The notes: generated from the letters alone by a model not told the origin. Counted from the stretch's first letter, positions 44,195-53,874 are shown. The stretch is 64,000 bases of DNA from Cellulomonas sp. HZM (GCF_000708885.1 NZ_JEOE01000009.1:1-64000); one strand, 5' to 3'. Made by a program: numbers and translations.

Positions 44195-46881
44195 TGGCCA
44201 CGATGCGCCCCGTGGCACTCGACGACGAGCCTGTCGTCGACCGACCGAGGAGCCGTTGGCCGCGTTGGTCGGCGGCGGCGCGCATCGCGTGGCGGGACGC
44301 CGTCCGGAGCAGGGGCCGGACGGCGTTGGTGGTCGCGATGATCGCGCTCCCGGTGGCGATGGGTGTCGGCGGTGGCGTCCTGCTCCAGTCGTCCCTGCCG
44401 TCGCTCGAGCACCAGGCGCGCGAACGGATCGGACCTCAGGCGCAGGCGGTCGTCCGAGCCGTCGCGGCCGGACCCATCGTGCAGGACGGCCTCGGGATGG
44501 AGGACCGCCTGCTCCCGGGGACGCCCGACGCGCCGCCGCTGCTCTCGGGCGTGACCGAGGCCATCGCCGCTGCCGTCCCGGTGGCCGACAGCGTCGTCCC
44601 GGCGCACTTCCTCGACGCGCGGACCACCAGCGAGTCCGGCTCCGTCCGCGGGAGGGTCTGGTCGGTGCCGGCGGACGGCATCGGTGCCCTGCCCCAAGGC
44701 CAGGTCGTCGAGGGTGCGCTGCCGACGACGGCCGGGCAGGCCGTGGTCGGCCAGGACGTGGCGCGCGCGCTCGGCGTCCGGATCGGGGACCGGCTCGAGG
44801 TCCGCACGTCCCCGACGCGGACCGACGACGTCACCGTCACGGCGCTCACCGCGGTGGCGGACGGGTCGTCCCACGCGATCGTGGTCGCCGACGGGTCGGT
44901 CCCGACGACGCCGTCGGATCTGAGCCGCTGGTTCGTGACGGGTCCCGAGCCGGTGTCGTGGACCGACGTGCAGAAGCTCAACCACTCCGGCCTGATGGCC
45001 ACGAGCAGGGCGGTCGTCGCGGACCCGCCGCCCAGACCGCGCGGGCTGCCGGCCGAGAGCGGGCCCACCGCGTCCACGGCGGCCCTGGTCGCGGCCGTGT
45101 GCGCGATGGGTGTGCTCGAGATCGTCCTGCTCGTCGGTCCCGCGTTCGCGGTGGGCGCGCGTAGGTCGTCCCGAGCTCTGGCGCTCGTCGCCGTGGCCGG
45201 GGGCGACGGTCGGACGCTGCGCCGGATCACGCTCCTCGGTGGCGCCGTGGTGGGCGTGCTCGCGTCGTCGGTCGGTGTCGTCGTCGGGCTCGTCGGTGCT
45301 GTGGCGCTGAGGGCGGTGCTGGTCGCCGCCGGGTCACGAGGGTTCCCGGAGCTCCGGTTCCCCTGGGCGGCTGTCGCGGCTGTCGCGGTCCTCGGTCTCG
45401 TCGTCGCCGTCGGCGCCGCGTGGCTGCCGGCCCGGCGCGCCGGTCGCATCGACCCGGTCGCGGTGCTGTCGGGCCGTCGCTCAGAGGCCGCGCCCCGCCG
45501 CAGAGTGCCCGTGGTCGGGACGGTCCTCGCACTCGCCGGCGTCGCTGCGGCGGTGGCCGGTGCGGCGACGGGGCACACCGCGATGCTCGTCGGCGGGGTG
45601 GTCGCGCTGCAGGTCGGGGCCGTGGCGGCGTCGGGAGGCCTCGTCCAGCTCGCGGGGCTGGCGGCGCCGTTCCTCCCGGTCGCGGGGCGGATCGCCGTGC
45701 GGGACGCCGCACGGCAGCGCGGGCGGACGGCTCCGGCGGTCGCGGCGGTGCTCGCGGGCGTCGCCGGCATCGTCGCGGGGATCGTCTTCATGAGCTCGGA
45801 GAACCACGACGGACGCGAGTCCTACGTCCCCGTCGCCGCGGTGGGGGCGGTCGTCGCCCAGCCCGGGCAGGACGACGACGAGGAGCTGAGCGAGCACCTC
45901 ACGGTCGCCGACGTGGCAGACCGGGTGCGCGAGGCGACGGGTGCCGACGTCGCCCTCGTCCGCGCGGCGAGCGTCGACGGCAGCACCGCGTTGTGGCTCG
46001 ACGGTGCTCGAACGGCCGGCAACGTGTGCCCCGACGGAGGCAAGCAGTCCGACCCGCGGTGCCGGATCGTCGACCGCCAGTCGTTCTTCCGCGGGAATGG
46101 GGACATGGTGCCGAACGTGCTCGTCGACAACGGCACCGTCGCGCCCCTGCTCGGCTTCCCGGCTGCGGCCACGACGGCGCTACGGCAGGGCCGGATCGTC
46201 GTCGACGACCCCAGGATGGTCGCGGCCGACGGCACCGTGCGCCTCACCACCCTGACCGTGAAGCGCGATCCGGTGACCGTCACGATGCCGGCGACGCTCG
46301 TCGCCCCGGGTTCGCAGTTCGGGTTCGTCGTCCCGCCGTCCCGCGCGGCCGAGCTCGGCATCGGGTCCACGCCGATCGGGGCCGTCGCGCTCCCCGCCCG
46401 GGCGTTGGACGACGCCCAGGAGGCGCGGCTGGCGAAGGCCCTCGGGACGGGCGCCTACGCCCAGGTCGAACGTGGCTACGAGCGCTCGGTCTCGTCGACG
46501 CTGTGGGTACTCGTCCTGGTCGCCCTCGTGGTCGGTCTCGGGTCCGCGGGGCTCGCCGTGGCGCTCGCGGCGAACGAGCTCCGGCCCGATCTGGCGACGC
46601 TCGCGGCGGTCGGCGCGGCACCCTCGGTCCGGCGACGGGTGGGTGCGGCGCAGGCAGGCGTGATCTCGGTGCTCGGGGTCACGGTCGGGACGGCGGCCGG
46701 GCTCGTGCTCGGCGGCGTGCTGTGGCTCCAGAAGCGGCAGCTGGACCCCCTGCTGCACGGCATGTGGGTCCCGTGGACGCAGGTCGTGGCGGTGCTCGTC
46801 GGCGTCCCCGCGCTGACGATGGCCGGCGCCTACCTGCTGACCCGCTCCAGGCTCCCCATGACCCGCCGGGTCGACGCCTGA
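44194..46881 (+). CDS. FtsX-family ABC transporter permease
   Basis: The 895-residue protein follows the FtsX/MacB permease layout: an N-terminal TM helix, a large extracytoplasmic domain, and three clustered TM helices with a PARRAGRIDPVAVLSG cytoplasmic loop. A second TM and extracytoplasmic half then ends in three more helices. It is a duplicated two-halves permease common in actinobacteria. It should move lipids, peptides or antimicrobials outward with the preceding ATPase. ATG 44194 overlaps the ATPase stop, and GTG 44191 is an alternative. Confidence 0.93.
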   Translation: MATMRPVALDDEPVVDRPRSRWPRWSAAARIAWRDAVRSRGRTALVVAMIALPVAMGVGGGVLLQSSLPSLEHQARERIGPQAQAVVRAVAAGPIVQDGLGMEDRLLPGTPDAPPLLSGVTEAIAAAVPVADSVVPAHFLDARTTSESGSVRGRVWSVPADGIGALPQGQVVEGALPTTAGQAVVGQDVARALGVRIGDRLEVRTSPTRTDDVTVTALTAVADGSSHAIVVADGSVPTTPSDLSRWFVTGPEPVSWTDVQKLNHSGLMATSRAVVADPPPRPRGLPAESGPTASTAALVAAVCAMGVLEIVLLVGPAFAVGARRSSRALALVAVAGGDGRTLRRITLLGGAVVGVLASSVGVVVGLVGAVALRAVLVAAGSRGFPELRFPWAAVAAVAVLGLVVAVGAAWLPARRAGRIDPVAVLSGRRSEAAPRRRVPVVGTVLALAGVAAAVAGAATGHTAMLVGGVVALQVGAVAASGGLVQLAGLAAPFLPVAGRIAVRDAARQRGRTAPAVAAVLAGVAGIVAGIVFMSSENHDGRESYVPVAAVGAVVAQPGQDDDEELSEHLTVADVADRVREATGADVALVRAASVDGSTALWLDGARTAGNVCPDGGKQSDPRCRIVDRQSFFRGNGDMVPNVLVDNGTVAPLLGFPAAATTALRQGRIVVDDPRMVAADGTVRLTTLTVKRDPVTVTMPATLVAPGSQFGFVVPPSRAAELGIGSTPIGAVALPARALDDAQEARLAKALGTGAYAQVERGYERSVSSTLWVLVLVALVVGLGSAGLAVALAANELRPDLATLAAVGAAPSVRRRVGAAQAGVISVLGVTVGTAAGLVLGGVLWLQKRQLDPLLHGMWVPWTQVVAVLVGVPALTMAGAYLLTRSRLPMTRRVDA

Positions 46882-46882
46882 C

Positions 46883-47785
46883 CTACCGCACCACCACCAC
46901 CGTCCCCGCGGGTACGCGGTGCCACAGCTCGTCCATCACCTCGTCGGACACGCGCACGCACCCGGTCGACACCTCGCCGCGTCCGCGCAGCGTCGTGGTG
47001 TGGATCGCCGTCACGGAGGTGCCGGTGCGCTTGTCGTAGTCGTCGAGCGCCTCGCTCTGCGTGGACAGGAGCACGACGCGCGGTGTCGTCGTCCCCGGCT
47101 CGTCCCAGAACGTGCCGACGACGAACTGCGCGCCGACCGGCGTCGGCGTCGCGCGCGAGCCGGTCGCCAGGACCGGGAACGTGCGCGTGCGGTCGCCCTC
47201 GTCGACCGTGATCGTCTGCTTCTTGCGGTCGACGACGATGCGCCAGTCGGTGCCCGCCGTGCGCGTGTCCGTCGCGCGGATCCACACCGTCCGGCCGTTG
47301 ACCTGCGCGCGGTCGTCGCTCGGGAGCGCGCCGCGGACCGCGGGCATCACGCGCAGCCAGCCGCTCGGGGTGGCCTGCACGACGGGGACGGTGGTCGGGA
47401 TGCCGAGCGTCGTCAGGGGCAGGACGCCGACGACGCGACCGTCGGGCGAGTCGTACGCGGCGGTGTCCGCGGTGAGCACCGCCGTGCGCCAGCGTCCGAG
47501 CGACTGGTCGTCGCTGCGCAGCTGGGTGCGACCGTCGAGCCCGGGCAGGCCGGGGACGACGTGCAGCGGGTCGAGGGGTGTCAGGCCGTCGAGGTCGGGT
47601 GCGTCCGGCAGTGGCGCGGGGCGCTTGGTGGCGTCGACGGGGGCGTGGACGACGACCGGCTCGGGACTCGTCGGCCCGCTCGCGGCCGGGGCCTCGGCCT
47701 GCGCCGCGGAGCACCCCACGAGCCCGCCGGCGATCCCGACGAGGCACGCGATCGCCACCGCGCCGCGGGGCAGCGATCGCGCCAC
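46883..47785 (-). CDS. L,D-transpeptidase lipoprotein
   Basis: The 300-residue protein has a lipobox LVGC. A spacer domain precedes a YkuD-type catalytic domain with DWRIVVDRKKQTITVDEG, VGAQFVVGTFWDE and the active-site region His262 to Cys276 (EVSTGCVRVSDE). It would make 3-3 crosslinks or attach proteins in peptidoglycan. GTG 47785 lies 6 nt behind GGAGG. Upstream open sequence in the same frame comes from the repeat region and is not coding. Confidence 0.92.
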   Translation of the reverse strand: MARSLPRGAVAIACLVGIAGGLVGCSAAQAEAPAASGPTSPEPVVVHAPVDATKRPAPLPDAPDLDGLTPLDPLHVVPGLPGLDGRTQLRSDDQSLGRWRTAVLTADTAAYDSPDGRVVGVLPLTTLGIPTTVPVVQATPSGWLRVMPAVRGALPSDDRAQVNGRTVWIRATDTRTAGTDWRIVVDRKKQTITVDEGDRTRTFPVLATGSRATPTPVGAQFVVGTFWDEPGTTTPRVVLLSTQSEALDDYDKRTGTSVTAIHTTTLRGRGEVSTGCVRVSDEVMDELWHRVPAGTVVVVR

Positions 47786-47870
47786 GGTCCACCTCCGCTC
47801 GTCGGCCCGGCCCCCATCATCGCGCGCCGCACCTCCCCCGGACGAGCGTGCCAGCTCCTGACGGGCGCCG

Positions 47871-48062
47871 GCTCCGGACGAGCGCGCCAGTTTCGGACGA
47901 GCGCGCCAGTCCAGACCTCGTCTCTCGTCGGAAACCGGCGCACTCGCGGGCCGGGTCCGCGGCGCGAGGCGCCCGGCGGGCCGCGTCTCGCTCGCGAGAG
48001 CGCGCCTTCGGGGTGAGAGCGCGCCGTTGACGTTCGACTCTCGGGCCAAAGGGTCGCGCTCG
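47871..48062. repeat. Intergenic repeat, copy 1
   Basis: This 192-bp element is nearly identical to the copy at 48090-48267, starting TCCGGACGAGCGCGCC and ending GCGCTCG. It contains short internal repeats (GGACGAGCGCGCC and GAGAGCGCGCC) and a palindrome TCTCGCTCGCGAGA. A partial degenerate copy of its first ~20 bp also lies at about 47838-47855. No gene is supported in this 575-bp gap. Confidence 0.85.
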
Positions 48063-48089
48063 AGCGAGATCCAGCCGTCGCGCGTTCGT

Positions 48090-48267
48090 TCCGGACGAGC
48101 GCGCCAGTTTCGGACGAGCGCGCCAGTCCAGACCTCGTCTCTCGTCGGAAATCCGCGCACTCGCGGGCCGGGTCCTCTCGGCGGGCCGCGTCTCGCTCGC
48201 GAGAGCGCGCCTTCGGGGCGAGAGCGCGCCGTTGACGTTCGACTCTCGGGCCGAAGGGTTGCGCTCG
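48090..48267. repeat. Intergenic repeat, copy 2
   Basis: Second copy of the element, 178 bp. It differs from copy 1 by loss of about 14-17 bp near its middle (after GGGCCGGGTCC) and a few substitutions. The 27-bp spacer between the copies is unrelated. Two divergent copies in the same orientation suggest an old tandem duplication or two insertions of a mobile intergenic element. Confidence 0.85.
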
Positions 48268-48360
48268 GGAGAAGGTGGCCGGTGGGGCACGGGCGGGCGG
48301 CAGGCGAAGGCCAGCAGCACGGGCAGCCCGCTCGCCGGGAGGCGTGGGAGGCTCGGGCGC

Positions 48361-49143
48361 ATGGATCTGCATGCCATCGCCAACGCGCACCTCGGGAACC
48401 TGCGGGACGTCGGGGGCGGGCCGACGAGCGACGGGGGGACGGTCGCGCGCGGGGTGGCGTACCGGTCCGCGGAGCTGGCCGACGAGCGCATCGTCGACGA
48501 TCCCGACCTCGCGCGGCTCGCGGTCCGCACCGTGGTCGACCTGCGCACCGCGGCCGAGCGCGACACCCGGCCCGACCACGTCCCCGCGGGCGCGGACCAC
48601 GTCGTGCTCGACGTGCTCGCGGACATGCCGACCAGTGCCGCGGGACGGGTCAACGCCCTGTTCGGCGACCCGGGCGGCCTCGCGCGGGCGCTCGGCGGGG
48701 TGGACCTCGCCGAGCAGATGCGCGAGACGTACCGCCAGCTCGTCGTCAGCGACTCGGCCCGACGGGCGTATGCGGCGTTCGTGCGCGTCGTCGTCGACCC
48801 CGACCGCACGCCGGTGCTGTTCCACTGCACCGCGGGCAAGGACCGCACGGGCTGGGCCGCGACGATCCTGCTGCTCGCGGCGGGGGCCGACGAGGCGGCG
48901 GTGGCGGAGGAGTTCCTCGCCGTGAACCCCGCGGTGCGCGCGACGTTCGCACCGCTGCTCGCGCAGCTCGGCGAGCACGCGGACCTCGTCGCGCCCATGC
49001 TGGAGGTGCGGGCCGACTACCTCGCCGCAGCCCTCGCGCAGGTGAGCGAGTCGTACGGGTCGTTCGACGCGTACCTCGGTGACGGCCTCGGCCTGAGCGA
49101 TCTCGAGATCGGCGCGCTTCGTCGGACGATGCGCGGGGATTAG
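48361..49143 (+). CDS. Tyrosine-protein phosphatase (PTP-like, DSP-fold)
   Basis: The 260-residue protein has the P-loop HCTAGKDRTGW with nucleophile Cys156 and Arg162, and N-terminal NLRDVGGGPTSDGG and VVDLRTAAER typical of actinobacterial PtpB-like phosphatases. It should dephosphorylate protein or lipid phosphates. ATG 48361 lies just beyond the repeat region, and no strong ribosome binding site is seen. Confidence 0.92.
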   Translation: MDLHAIANAHLGNLRDVGGGPTSDGGTVARGVAYRSAELADERIVDDPDLARLAVRTVVDLRTAAERDTRPDHVPAGADHVVLDVLADMPTSAAGRVNALFGDPGGLARALGGVDLAEQMRETYRQLVVSDSARRAYAAFVRVVVDPDRTPVLFHCTAGKDRTGWAATILLLAAGADEAAVAEEFLAVNPAVRATFAPLLAQLGEHADLVAPMLEVRADYLAAALAQVSESYGSFDAYLGDGLGLSDLEIGALRRTMRGD

Positions 49144-49238
49144 CCCGTTCGGGTGGTCCGATATGTCCGATCTTGCGGGTGAGGCGGACCGGCCCGACGA
49201 TGGCAGGGACCGCCTGACCAGCCGGAAGGGGCCCCCGC

Positions 49239-51074
49239 ATGCCCGACGACCTCGCCTCCCCGATCCGCCAGGGAGCCCACGACATCGCCCTCGAGCGTGA
49301 ACGTGTCCGCCGTCGGCGGGTGTACCGCGCGGCGGCCGTCGTCATCGCGCTCGAGGCGTGGGTGGTGCTGGCGGCGGTGCAGGGCTGGCGGGTGCTCCCG
49401 GTGCCGCACGTCGACCCCTTCCTGCTGACGATCGTGCTGTTCTTCGGGCTCATGCTGCTCCTCGTCGCCGGCACGCAGCTGGGCTCCGGCCGCTCGCCGC
49501 ACGTCGTGTACCGGCCCGAGCAGGTGGACGTGGGGCTCGACGACGTCGTCGGCATCGACCCCGTGAAGGAGGACGTGCGCCGGTCCATCGACCTGTTCCA
49601 GACGCACCGCCGCTTCGCGGACCAGATGGGTGGGACGCCTCGGCGCGGCCTGCTGTTCGAGGGCCTGCCGGGCACGGGCAAGACGATGACCGCGAAGGCG
49701 ATGGCGGCCGAGGCGGGCGTGCCGTTCCTGTTCGTCTCCGCGACGTCGTTCCAGTCGATGTACTACGGCGCGACGGCCAAGAAGATCCGTGCGTACTTCA
49801 AGGCGCTGCGCAAGGCCGCGCGTGCCGAGGGCGGGGCGATCGGGTTCATCGAGGAGATCGACGCGATCGCGATGCGCCGCGGCGGCATGGTGTCGGCGGC
49901 GACGGTCTCGCCGTTCGCGAGCCGCGTCCCCGGGCTGGTCACCAACGCCGTGGTGTCCGAGGGGACCGGCGGCGTGGTCAACGAGCTGCTCGTGCAGATG
50001 CAGTCGTTCGACGAGCCGACGGGCGGCGACAAGCTCTACAACCGCGTCGTCTCGCGCATGAACCTGCTGCTCCCCGCGCACCGGCAGATCCGCCAGCGCC
50101 GGCCCGGGCGCGCGCCGATCCTGCTCATCGCGGCGACCAACCGTGCGGACCAGCTCGACCCCGCGCTGCTGCGGCCCGGCCGCTTCGACCGGCACCTCAC
50201 GTTCGCGACCCCCGACGCGCTGGGCCGCCGCGAGCTCGTCGACCACTTCCTGACGCGCCGCGCGCACGACGAGGAGCTCGACGACGCCACGGCCCGCGAC
50301 CGGATCGCCGCCGCGACCAACGGCTGGACCCCCGTGATGATCGAGCACCTGCTCGACGAGGCGCTGGTCAACGCGCTGCGTCGCGGGGCCCTGACCATGT
50401 CCTTCGCGGACATCGAGCACGCGCGCATCACCGAGATGGTCGGCATCGGCCAGCCTGTCCGGTACACCGCGGCGGAGCAGGAGCTCATCGCGACGCACGA
50501 GGCGGGCCACGCCACGGTCGCGTGGCTCGTCGCCCCCAACCGCACGCTCGAGGTGCTGACGATCGTGCGGCGCGGCGACGCGCTGGGCCTGCTCGCGCAC
50601 GACGACTGCGAGGAGGTCTGGACCCACTCGCACTACGACCTGCAGGCGCTCGTGCAGATCGCGATGGGCGGCTGGGTGGCCGAGGAGCTGTTCTTCGGGC
50701 AGACGTCGACCGGTCCGGCCTCCGACCTCGCGGCCGCGACGCGCACCGCCGCGCAGATGGTCGGTGCGGCGGGCATGACCGGCTCCCTCGTGTCGTTCAT
50801 GGCGGCCGGCGGCGACTTCGTGCAGTCGGTGCTCGCGGACGCCTCGGCGCGCGAGCAGCTCGAGACCGTGCTCGACGAGGCGCGCAGCCACGTGCGCCGG
50901 CTGCTCTCGCGCAACCGGCACCTCGTCGAGGCCCTGCGCGACGCGCTGCTCGAGCGCCACGAGCTCATCGGCCCGGAGATCACCGACGTGCTCGAGGCGG
51001 CGGCCCAGACCCCGACCCCCGCTCCCGCGACCCCGCCGGCCGGCACCCCCGCGGCGACGCTGTACGTCGCCTGA
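49239..51074 (+). CDS. FtsH-like membrane AAA+ metalloprotease
   Basis: The 611-residue protein has two N-terminal TM helices (~30-48 and ~60-80). The AAA+ module has Walker A EGLPGTGKT (141-149), Walker B FIEEID (203-208) and the second region of homology ATNRADQLDPALLRPGRFDR. The M41 peptidase domain has HEAGH (420-424) and a downstream Asp in TGPASDLAAAT. Both active sites look intact. It differs from housekeeping FtsH by inserts after Walker B (about 211-245) and at ~258-292, and by a Pro/Thr/Ala-rich tail. It probably is an accessory FtsH paralogue with specialised substrates. The gene is monocistronic by spacing. Confidence 0.92.
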   Translation: MPDDLASPIRQGAHDIALERERVRRRRVYRAAAVVIALEAWVVLAAVQGWRVLPVPHVDPFLLTIVLFFGLMLLLVAGTQLGSGRSPHVVYRPEQVDVGLDDVVGIDPVKEDVRRSIDLFQTHRRFADQMGGTPRRGLLFEGLPGTGKTMTAKAMAAEAGVPFLFVSATSFQSMYYGATAKKIRAYFKALRKAARAEGGAIGFIEEIDAIAMRRGGMVSAATVSPFASRVPGLVTNAVVSEGTGGVVNELLVQMQSFDEPTGGDKLYNRVVSRMNLLLPAHRQIRQRRPGRAPILLIAATNRADQLDPALLRPGRFDRHLTFATPDALGRRELVDHFLTRRAHDEELDDATARDRIAAATNGWTPVMIEHLLDEALVNALRRGALTMSFADIEHARITEMVGIGQPVRYTAAEQELIATHEAGHATVAWLVAPNRTLEVLTIVRRGDALGLLAHDDCEEVWTHSHYDLQALVQIAMGGWVAEELFFGQTSTGPASDLAAATRTAAQMVGAAGMTGSLVSFMAAGGDFVQSVLADASAREQLETVLDEARSHVRRLLSRNRHLVEALRDALLERHELIGPEITDVLEAAAQTPTPAPATPPAGTPAATLYVA

Positions 51075-51119
51075 CCGCACGCGCGGGCGAGCGCTGGTCG
51101 CGGCCGGTAGCGTGGCGCG

Positions 51120-52046
51120 GTGCCCGAGGGTCATACCGTCCACCGCATCGCGCGGCAGCTGAGCGCCGACCTCGTCGGGGAGCCCCTCGCCGTGAGCTCG
51201 CCGCAGGGACGGTTCGCCGCCGGTGCGGCCCGGCTCGACGGGCAGGTCATGGAGCGCGCGACAGCCGTCGGCAAGCAGCTGTTCTGCGAGTTCACGTCCG
51301 GTGACGTGCTGCGCGTGCACCTGGGGCTGTACGGCGCGTGGGACTTCTACGGCCGCATCACCCCGATCGTCGAGGGTCAGGCGGCGCGCGGCAGCATGGG
51401 CGCCCCGCGGCTGCGGCGCGCGGTACGCATGGGCGAGGACGAGCGCGAGCAGCCGGCCGACGAGGGTGGCCTCGTGTTCCCACCGCCGCCCGTCGGCGCG
51501 GTGCGGGTGCGGCTCGCGACGAGCCAGTCGGTCGCGGACCTCCGCGGGCCCTCGGCGTGCGAGGTGCTGGGCCCCGACGAGGTGCAGGCCGTCGTCGACC
51601 GCCTCGGCCCGGACCCGGCGAGCACCGACGACCTCGACGCCGCGGCCGACGTGGTCGCCGACCGGGTCACCGCGCGCGGTGTCCCCGTGGGGCAGCTGCT
51701 CATGGACCAGTCGGTGGTCGCCGGCATCGGCAACATCTACCGCGCCGAGCTGTTGTTCCGCGCGCGCCTCGACCCGTGGACGCCCGGTAAGCGGGTCCCG
51801 CGCGACGTCGTGCGCGCGCTGTGGCACGACTGGGCCGGGCTGCTCGCCGACGGCATCCGCGACGGCGTGATGATCACGCGCGAGGACCTCGACGCGGAGG
51901 GGCGGGCCGCGGCGCTCGTCGACCCCGAGCAGCGGCACTGGGTGTACCGCCGCACCGGCCTGCCGTGCCGGGTGTGCGGGACGCCCGTGCTGGTGGAGGA
52001 CATGGCGTCGCGCAAGCTGTACCGCTGCCCGAGCTGCCAGCGCTGA
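51120..52046 (+). CDS. Fpg/Nei-family DNA glycosylase
   Basis: The 308-residue base-excision enzyme starts MPEGHTVHRIA, so catalytic Pro2 and Glu3 are in place. It has the helix-two-turn-helix QSVVAGIGNIYRAELLF and a C-terminal zinc finger CRVC...CPSC. The N-terminal PEGHT pattern is that of actinobacterial Nei-like enzymes that remove oxidised bases. GTG 51120 lies 6 nt after TAGCGT, a leaderless start. An insert around residues 100-125 is acidic. Confidence 0.93.
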   Translation: MPEGHTVHRIARQLSADLVGEPLAVSSPQGRFAAGAARLDGQVMERATAVGKQLFCEFTSGDVLRVHLGLYGAWDFYGRITPIVEGQAARGSMGAPRLRRAVRMGEDEREQPADEGGLVFPPPPVGAVRVRLATSQSVADLRGPSACEVLGPDEVQAVVDRLGPDPASTDDLDAAADVVADRVTARGVPVGQLLMDQSVVAGIGNIYRAELLFRARLDPWTPGKRVPRDVVRALWHDWAGLLADGIRDGVMITREDLDAEGRAAALVDPEQRHWVYRRTGLPCRVCGTPVLVEDMASRKLYRCPSCQR

Positions 52047-52061
52047 GCCACGACGCAGCCG

Positions 52062-52670
52062 TCACCCCTCGAACGCCACCTCGCCTACGGTGACGGCGAC
52101 GTCGAGAGTGTTCTCGGGCCGCGGCAGCGGGCAGGCCCACGCCGGGTCGTACGCGCAGGACGGGTTGTAGGCGAAGTTGAGGTCGACGACGAGCCGCCCG
52201 TCGGCCTCCCCGAGGTCCGCTCCCTTGACGGTGTCCAGCAGGTACCGGCCGCCGCCGTAGGAGTCCCCCGACGAGCACGTGGCGTCCCGGACGGGCAGGA
52301 ACAGCCCGCCGCCGTAGGACCGCAGCGCCCACACCGCGAGCGACCCGAGCCCGGGCAGGGTGACGACGCCGACCTGCGAGAACGGCACGGTCCCGTCGGT
52401 GCCGGTCGGCACCTGGATCGTCGTCGGCTCCGCCGGCTCGAGGTCGACGACGAACCGGAACGCGGGATCGTACGGCCGCACGCGCACGGGAGCCGGCGAG
52501 CGCAGCGGCGACGCCGGGTGCGTCTGCATGAGCGACTCGCGCGCGGCAACCCATCCGGCGTGCGCCCGGGCGGGGTCCGCGGCGCGACGGACGTCCGCGT
52601 AGATCGCGGCCACCCGCCGCCGCCAGTCGACGAGATCGAGGGTCGAGAATGCCTGCTGCGCCTCCGTCAT
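52062..52670 (-). CDS. DUF1684 protein
   Basis: The 202-residue protein matches the DUF1684 pattern: an N-terminal helix with WRRRVAAIYADVR, a central beta domain (YDPAFRFVVDLEP), GGGRYLLDTVKG, VVDLNFAYNPSCAYD and a C-terminal PLPRPENTLDVAVTVGE. The family function is unknown, although several members are cytoplasmic. ATG 52670 is chosen because the upstream part of the frame overlaps the oxidoreductase in another frame. Confidence 0.88.
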   Translation of the reverse strand: MTEAQQAFSTLDLVDWRRRVAAIYADVRRAADPARAHAGWVAARESLMQTHPASPLRSPAPVRVRPYDPAFRFVVDLEPAEPTTIQVPTGTDGTVPFSQVGVVTLPGLGSLAVWALRSYGGGLFLPVRDATCSSGDSYGGGRYLLDTVKGADLGEADGRLVVDLNFAYNPSCAYDPAWACPLPRPENTLDVAVTVGEVAFEG

Positions 52671-52719
52671 CCGTTCACCCAACCAGCCGGGCCCGACACG
52701 CGCCCGCTCACCCCGCAGC

Positions 52720-53640
52720 TCACCCCAGCTGCGGCACCACCTCGCGCGCCACGAGGTCGAGGTGCTCGAGGTCCTGCAGGTCGAGGACCTGCAGGTACAC
52801 CCGTGTGATCCCCTTCTCGCGCAGCGCGCCCAACCGGTCGACCACCTCGGAGACCGTCCCGGCGAACCCGTGCGCACGCATCTGCGCGGCATCCCTCCCG
52901 ATCGCCGAAGCCCGCCGCGCCACCTCGGCCTCCGTCGTCCCCACGCACAGGATGTGCGCCATCGACAGCACGAGCGACGACCGCTCGCGCCCCGCGGCGT
53001 CGAGCGCCGCGTGCATCGTCGCGATCCGCCCGTCCACCGCGTCGGCGTCGGGGAACACGAGGTTGAACTCGTCGGCGAACCGCGCCGCGAGCGCGGGCGT
53101 CCGCACGGGACCGGACCCGCCGACGATCACCGGGATCCGAGGCTGGACCGGCTTGGGCAGCGCCGGGCTGTCGACCAGCGAGTAGTGCGAGCCGGAGAAC
53201 GAGTACGTGGACCCGAGCGGCGTCGACCACAGCCCCGTGACGATCTCGAGCTGCTCCTCGAGGATCCCGAACCGCTTGGCGGGGAACGGGATGCCGTACG
53301 CCTCGTGCTCCCTCTCGAACCACCCGGTCCCGAGCCCCAGCTCGACACGCCCGCCGGACATCTGGTCCACCTGCGCGACCTGGATCGCGAGGATCCCGGG
53401 GACCCGGTAGGTCACGGACGAGACGAGCGTGCCGAGCCGGATCCGGGAGGTCTCGCGCGCGAGGCCGGCGAGCGTCGTCCACGCGTCCGTCGGTCCGGGC
53501 AGGCCGTCGCCGCTCATCGACAGGTAGTGGTCGGAGCGGAAGAACGCGTCGAAGCCGAGGTCCTCGGTGGCGCGCGCGACCGCGAGCAGGTCGTCGTACG
53601 TGGCCCCCTGCTGGGGCTCGGTGAAGATGCGCAGGTCCAT
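52720..53640 (-). CDS. LLM-class (luciferase-like) F420-dependent oxidoreductase
   Basis: The 306-residue TIM-barrel protein has DAFFRSDHYLSM, RIRLGTLVSSVTYRVPG (cofactor-facing strand), GRVELGLGTGW and PVIVGGSGPVRTPALAARFA, all hallmarks of the bacterial luciferase-like family. Actinobacterial members usually use F420. The substrate is unknown. ATG 53640 starts MDLRIFTEP, and an upstream ATG extends it by five residues. Confidence 0.9.
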   Translation of the reverse strand: MDLRIFTEPQQGATYDDLLAVARATEDLGFDAFFRSDHYLSMSGDGLPGPTDAWTTLAGLARETSRIRLGTLVSSVTYRVPGILAIQVAQVDQMSGGRVELGLGTGWFEREHEAYGIPFPAKRFGILEEQLEIVTGLWSTPLGSTYSFSGSHYSLVDSPALPKPVQPRIPVIVGGSGPVRTPALAARFADEFNLVFPDADAVDGRIATMHAALDAAGRERSSLVLSMAHILCVGTTEAEVARRASAIGRDAAQMRAHGFAGTVSEVVDRLGALREKGITRVYLQVLDLQDLEHLDLVAREVVPQLG

Positions 53641-53874
53641 GCGGACCACCCTCACACGGCGACGACGACGAGCGGCGCGAGTTCACCCCGGTGTGACCTG
53701 CCCCACACCGCGAGTTGGTGGACAGCCCCGCGCGACGCTCCCTACCGTCGAAGACATCCGCCGCCGGCCCAGCCAGGGACGCGCGACGCACCTGGCGCCA
53801 CCGACGCCGTCACCACGGCAGACGTGGGCCCGCTCCGAGCGGTCCGCGTACCGCACGGCGACGGGGGCCAGACG

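Noticed and set aside
49140..51938. Long minus-strand frame of 932 codons opposite the FtsH-like gene
   Set aside because: Composition dominated by Arg, Val, Ala, Asp and Gly with no motifs. Both opposing genes have intact catalytic signatures.
53641..53874. Cyclic di-GMP riboswitch upstream of the GT2 gene
   Set aside because: Looked for because such operons are often c-di-GMP controlled, but no conserved GEMM core could be found by eye.
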